From an uncultured Chloroflexota bacterium (GTDB taxonomy: Bacteria > Chloroflexota > Dehalococcoidia > UBA3495): a DNA stretch of 7,470 nucleotides. The DNA lies in NCBI GenBank assembly GCA_913020235.1, contig CAJWBT010000107.1, positions 1-7,470 on the forward strand. The letters are read 5' to 3'. The stretch's first letter is position 1, and each line of letters begins with the position of its first letter. Below, piece after piece: positions 4,785 to 7,470 of this stretch. Under the pieces are notes generated by a model. It saw nothing but the letters and a program-made list of their open reading frames with translations. It ran no database searches and was not told the DNA's origin. A program made the translations under genes and the position numbers.

Positions 4785-7073
4785 CTAGCGGCCCTCCGCC
4801 TCCAAGTTCTTCAAATGATTCATCGCCGAGCCCGCCTTGAACCACTCGATCTGGCCCTGATTCAGCGTGTGGCGCAGATTCAACGTCTCTTGGGTGCCGT
4901 CGGCGTGCTTGATGACGCAGTTCACCGGCTTTCCCGGAGCCAGGCCGCTCAGGCCGAGAAGGTTGATCCGGTCGTCGACCCGTACCCGGTCGTAGTCGCC
5001 CAGTTCCTCGAAAGTCAGGGGCAACAGCCCCTGCTTTTTCAGGTTGGATTCATGGATGCGGGCGAAGCTGCGGGTGATGATGGCGGCCGCGCCCAGCAGG
5101 CGGGGTGACATGGCGGCGTGCTCACGGCTGCTTCCTTCACCGTAGTTGTGGTCACCGACGGCCACCCAACGCAGGCCCTCGGCCTGGTAGTGCCTGGCCA
5201 TCACCGCGATAGCCTGGTCACTCTCGCCGCTGAGGACGTCCAGCCCTTTTCCGGCCTCCCCCGTGTAGGCGTTGATGGCTCCCATGAACATGTTTTCGCT
5301 GAATTTTCCCAAGTGACCCCGGTAGCGGAGCCAAACACCCGCCGGCGATATGTGGTCGGTGGTGGTTTTCCCTTTAGTCTTTATCAGGACCGGCATATCC
5401 AGGAAATCGTTGTGATCCCAGGCCGGCCAAGGCTCCAGCAATTCGAGCCGCTCGCTGTTCGGGTCCACCGACAACTGGATGCTGCTCCCATCTTCCGGTG
5501 GCGCCTCAAAAGAGGAATGACCTCGATCGAAGCTCTGTTCCGGGACCTCAGGAGCAGGCTTGGGCGGGTCCAGTTTGAATTGAGTACCATCGGCCGCGGT
5601 AAGGGTGTCGGTCAGCGGGTTGAAGGACAGCTTGCCGGCCAACGCCAGGGCGGTAACTATCTCCGGGCTGCCGATGAGGTTCATGGTGGATGGGTGACCG
5701 TCGTTGCGTGCCGGAAAGTTCCGGTTGTAGGAAGTGACAATGGTATTAGGCGTACCGGCCGCTTTTTCGGCACGACGCCACTGGCCGATGCAGGGGCCAC
5801 AGGCGTTGGCCAACACGTTGGCATCAATATCCTTCAGGGACTGCATCTGCCCGTCTCTCTCGATGGTAGCCCGCACCTGCTCGGAGCCAGGGGTGACCAT
5901 GAAGGGCACCGCTGATTTTATACCGTGGGCCTTGGCCTGCTCCGCTACGTCGGCGGAGCGGCTCATGTCTTCGTAGGACGAGTTGGTGCAGCTACCGATC
6001 AGGGCCGATGAAATCTCGTCCACCAACTCGCTGCTTTGCCGGATCTCGCCGGCCATCTGGGAGATAGGCCGCGCGCGATCGGGAGAGTGGGGTCCCACTA
6101 GGTGGGGTTCCAACTTGGAAAGGTCGATCTCCACGATTCGGCTATAGTGTGATCGCGGGTCGGCTTCGCACTCTGGATCGGCAGCCAGCATGTGCCTATG
6201 CTGCTCGGCCAGCTCGGCCAGGGCACCTCTGCCTGTTGCTTGGAGGTAACGGGCCATGCGCTCGTCGTAAGGGAACAGAGAGGTGGTAGCGCCAAGCTCT
6301 GCACCCATGTTGGTGATCGTGGCCTTACCCGTCGCGCTGATGGACTTGGCCCCCGGGCCGAAGTACTCGATAACGGTGTTGGTACCGCCGGAAACGGTCA
6401 ACTCCCCGGCCAGGTACAGGATAACGTCCTTGGGAGCCGTCCACCCAGAGAGTTCCCCGGTTAGGCGCACGCCGATGACCTTGGGAAACAGCAGCTCCCA
6501 GGGCAGACCGGCCATCACCTCCACGGCGTCGGCTCCACCAACGCCGACAGAGATGGACCCCAGACCGCCACCCATGGGAGTATGGGAGTCGGTGCCGATC
6601 ATCAACTCCCCGGGGAAGGCATAGTTCTCGAACGCCACCTGGTGGATAATCCCGGCGCCCGGCCCCCAAAACCCGACTCCGTACTTGGCAGCCGCCGTAC
6701 GCAAGAAATTGTAGACCTCTTGGTTCTCTTGAAGGGACTCCTTGAGGTCGGATACTCCTTCTGCCCTGGCCTGTATCAGGTGGTCGCAATGGACAGAAGT
6801 GGGAACGGCGGAAGTGGCCCGTCTGGTCTGCATGAAATTAAGCATCACGGTCTGCCCCAGTACATCCTGGAGGATGACCCGGTCGGGGTTCAGCATGATG
6901 TAACTGTCACCTGGACTTAGCTCGGCCTCGGCCGGGTCGTCCAAGTGGCCCAGCAAGACTTTTTCCGCCAGAGTCAGAGGGCGGTTCAGGCGGGCCCGAA
7001 CGACTTCCAGGTTGCGCTCCATTTTCTGATACACGCCGGCTACCATTTCCGGGGTTGACTCGATTGCGCTCAT
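4785..7073 (-). CDS. acn: Aconitate hydratase (mitochondrial-type aconitase)
   Basis: A 762-residue cytosolic [4Fe-4S] enzyme that isomerises citrate to isocitrate in the TCA cycle. The length and domain order fit the mitochondrial-type clade rather than AcnA/IRP (about 890) or AcnB. Cluster ligands are Cys362 in GSCTNSSYEDM and Cys425 and Cys428 in NACGPCIGQW; the 63- and 3-residue spacing equals that of pig aconitase. Also present are GTDSHTPMGGGLG (160-172, Asp162 and His164), SYNRNFPARNDG (448-459), TTTDHISPAG (570-579) and the swivel-domain GDHNYGEGSSREHAA (640-654, catalytic Ser near 649). The frame opens at a GTG at 7094, but GAGAGGAG (7088-7081) ends seven bases before ATG 7073, so that ATG is the start. 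No key residue is missing. It lies 106 bases downstream of a ferredoxin gene on the same strand, separated by a terminator-like hairpin and a large palindrome. Confidence 0.97.
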   Translation of the reverse strand: MSAIESTPEMVAGVYQKMERNLEVVRARLNRPLTLAEKVLLGHLDDPAEAELSPGDSYIMLNPDRVILQDVLGQTVMLNFMQTRRATSAVPTSVHCDHLIQARAEGVSDLKESLQENQEVYNFLRTAAAKYGVGFWGPGAGIIHQVAFENYAFPGELMIGTDSHTPMGGGLGSISVGVGGADAVEVMAGLPWELLFPKVIGVRLTGELSGWTAPKDVILYLAGELTVSGGTNTVIEYFGPGAKSISATGKATITNMGAELGATTSLFPYDERMARYLQATGRGALAELAEQHRHMLAADPECEADPRSHYSRIVEIDLSKLEPHLVGPHSPDRARPISQMAGEIRQSSELVDEISSALIGSCTNSSYEDMSRSADVAEQAKAHGIKSAVPFMVTPGSEQVRATIERDGQMQSLKDIDANVLANACGPCIGQWRRAEKAAGTPNTIVTSYNRNFPARNDGHPSTMNLIGSPEIVTALALAGKLSFNPLTDTLTAADGTQFKLDPPKPAPEVPEQSFDRGHSSFEAPPEDGSSIQLSVDPNSERLELLEPWPAWDHNDFLDMPVLIKTKGKTTTDHISPAGVWLRYRGHLGKFSENMFMGAINAYTGEAGKGLDVLSGESDQAIAVMARHYQAEGLRWVAVGDHNYGEGSSREHAAMSPRLLGAAAIITRSFARIHESNLKKQGLLPLTFEELGDYDRVRVDDRINLLGLSGLAPGKPVNCVIKHADGTQETLNLRHTLNQGQIEWFKAGSAMNHLKNLEAEGR

Positions 7074-7080
7074 CGTTGGG

Positions 7081-7088
7081 CTCCTCTC
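7081..7088 (-). promoter_or_regulatory. Shine-Dalgarno site that fixes the aconitase start at 7073
   Basis: GAGAGGAG on the minus strand ends seven bases before ATG 7073 and lies inside the reading frame that would begin at GTG 7094. This favours the shorter protein (MSAIESTPEMV...). Confidence 0.8.
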
Positions 7089-7099
7089 AGACACAATAG

Positions 7100-7132
7100 A
7101 GAACCTTTAAAGGATAGTCCTTTAAAGGTTCT
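7100..7132. promoter_or_regulatory. Perfect 15-bp-arm inverted repeat upstream of aconitase
   Basis: AGAACCTTTAAAGGA (7100-7114), three bases, then its exact reverse complement (7118-7132). Each arm itself contains the 10-bp palindrome CCTTTAAAGG (7104-7113 and 7119-7128), with centres 15 bp apart. It lies 27 bases before the aconitase ATG and just upstream of its ribosome-binding site. It may be a double operator, an RNA hairpin in the leader (its minus-strand tail CTCTATTG is not a good terminator U-run), or a short dispersed palindrome. No clear -35/-10 pair was found around it. Confidence 0.6.
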
Positions 7133-7160
7133 TCACATCCCCGGCCGGAAGGGGAAACAA

Positions 7161-7178
7161 CGGGCCCGCTAAGGCCCG
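7161..7178 (-). terminator. Terminator-like hairpin after the ferredoxin gene
   Basis: On the minus strand, CGGGCC, loop TTAGCG, GGCCCG, followed by TTGTTTCCC. The stem begins one base after the stop codon. The U-rich tail is short, so some read-through into aconitase is possible. Confidence 0.5.
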
Positions 7179-7179
7179 G

Positions 7180-7446
7180 TTACCGTTTCAGGTCGGAAGG
7201 GTCGTTGTTCTTGAAGTAGTCGTAGTTCATGGCGATGTAGGCCGCGAACTGGGGAGGGGTGGCGTCTTCGGCGAAGATGGCGGCCACTGGGCAGACCGGC
7301 TCGCAGGCGGCGCAATCGATGCACTCATCGGGGCTGATGTAGTACATGTCGTCTTCGTCTCGGGTGTAGATGCAGTCCACCGGGCAAACGTCAACACACG
7401 CCGAGTCTTTCACGCCGACACACGGCTCGGTAATTATGTAGGTCAT
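7180..7446 (-). CDS. fdxA: 7Fe ferredoxin (one [3Fe-4S] and one [4Fe-4S] cluster)
   Basis: An 88-residue cytosolic electron carrier. Cysteines follow the seven-iron pattern: Cys9, Cys17 and Cys52 for the [3Fe-4S] cluster, and Cys21, Cys42, Cys45 and Cys48 for the [4Fe-4S] cluster, with Cys25 as the usual free cysteine. The wide C9-x7-C17 gap without a middle cysteine distinguishes it from 2[4Fe-4S] ferredoxins. Text such as EPCVGVKDSACVDVCPVDCIY (broken at 7-27) and the AAYIAMNYDYF tail are typical of the FdxA type. It is somewhat shorter than actinobacterial FdxA (about 106-114). AAGGAG (7461-7456) is nine bases before the ATG. The gene is complete; its promoter would lie beyond the right edge. 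Its redox partner cannot be told from this window. Confidence 0.96.
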   Translation of the reverse strand: MTYIITEPCVGVKDSACVDVCPVDCIYTRDEDDMYYISPDECIDCAACEPVCPVAAIFAEDATPPQFAAYIAMNYDYFKNNDPSDLKR

Positions 7447-7470
7447 TCCTCACGGCTCCTTGTGAAGTAG

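Noticed and set aside
5118..5915. 265-codon plus-strand frame opposite aconitase
   Set aside because: Antisense shadow of a strongly conserved aconitase; no recognisable domain or ribosome-binding site.
7074..7094. Seven-residue longer aconitase from GTG 7094
   Set aside because: The Shine-Dalgarno site for ATG 7073 lies inside this extension, and nothing suitable precedes the GTG.
7100..7132. The palindrome as the ferredoxin terminator
   Set aside because: Its stem is AT-rich in the middle, no U-run follows on the minus strand, and a better hairpin with a U-rich tail lies right after the ferredoxin stop.

Overview
The window looks like chromosomal DNA from a GC-rich bacterium. The gene families suggest an uncultured Chloroflexota (SAR202 or Dehalococcoidia-like): a soluble NHL-propeller 'amidating-lyase-like' protein, a DUF2089 / SHOCT-like operon, an actinobacterial/Chloroflexota-style chlorite-dismutase-family heme protein, and a mitochondrial-type aconitase next to a 7Fe ferredoxin. 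This assignment is inference from protein resemblance, not from a marker gene. No rRNA, tRNA, CRISPR, transposase or phage gene is visible.

Layout. (i) 1-928, minus: an NHL-repeat beta-propeller protein cut by the left edge, with a good extended -10 promoter at 989-1016. (ii) 1117-2235, plus: a complete Cys/Met-metabolism PLP enzyme of the cystathionine gamma-synthase/lyase family, transcribed divergently from (i). (iii) 2236-2464: no gene, but a MITE-like nested inverted repeat of a dispersed type (2326-2459) that abuts the stop codon of the next gene. (iv) 3569 down to 2465, minus: a compact three-gene operon of a DUF2089 HTH protein, a small membrane protein and a SHOCT-like protein. It has a near-consensus promoter (3596-3623) whose -10 lies on a 16-bp perfect palindrome. 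(v) 3624-3961: a gene-free stretch of about 340 bases with a plus-strand extended -10 element, followed by a run of helices that looks like a structured RNA leader. (vi) 3962-4657, plus: a chlorite dismutase / coproheme decarboxylase (HemQ) family protein. (vii) 4658-4784: two terminator-like hairpins between convergent genes. (viii) 7073 down to 4785, minus: aconitase, preceded by a 15-bp-arm perfect inverted repeat (7100-7132). (ix) 7446 down to 7180, minus: a 7Fe ferredoxin with its own terminator-like hairpin.

The genes do not form one pathway. Aconitase (TCA cycle, [4Fe-4S]) and ferredoxin are both Fe-S proteins and adjacent on the same strand. The Cld-family protein points to heme chemistry and the PLP enzyme to sulfur amino acid metabolism. 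The most system-like part is the DUF2089 / membrane / SHOCT-like operon: a probable transcription factor without its usual zinc-ribbon cysteines, a membrane peptide, and two proteins sharing the same short C- or N-terminal SHOCT-like motif, apparently under an autoregulated promoter. The stretches that known gene families explain least are the structured leader before the Cld-family gene and the double palindrome before aconitase.
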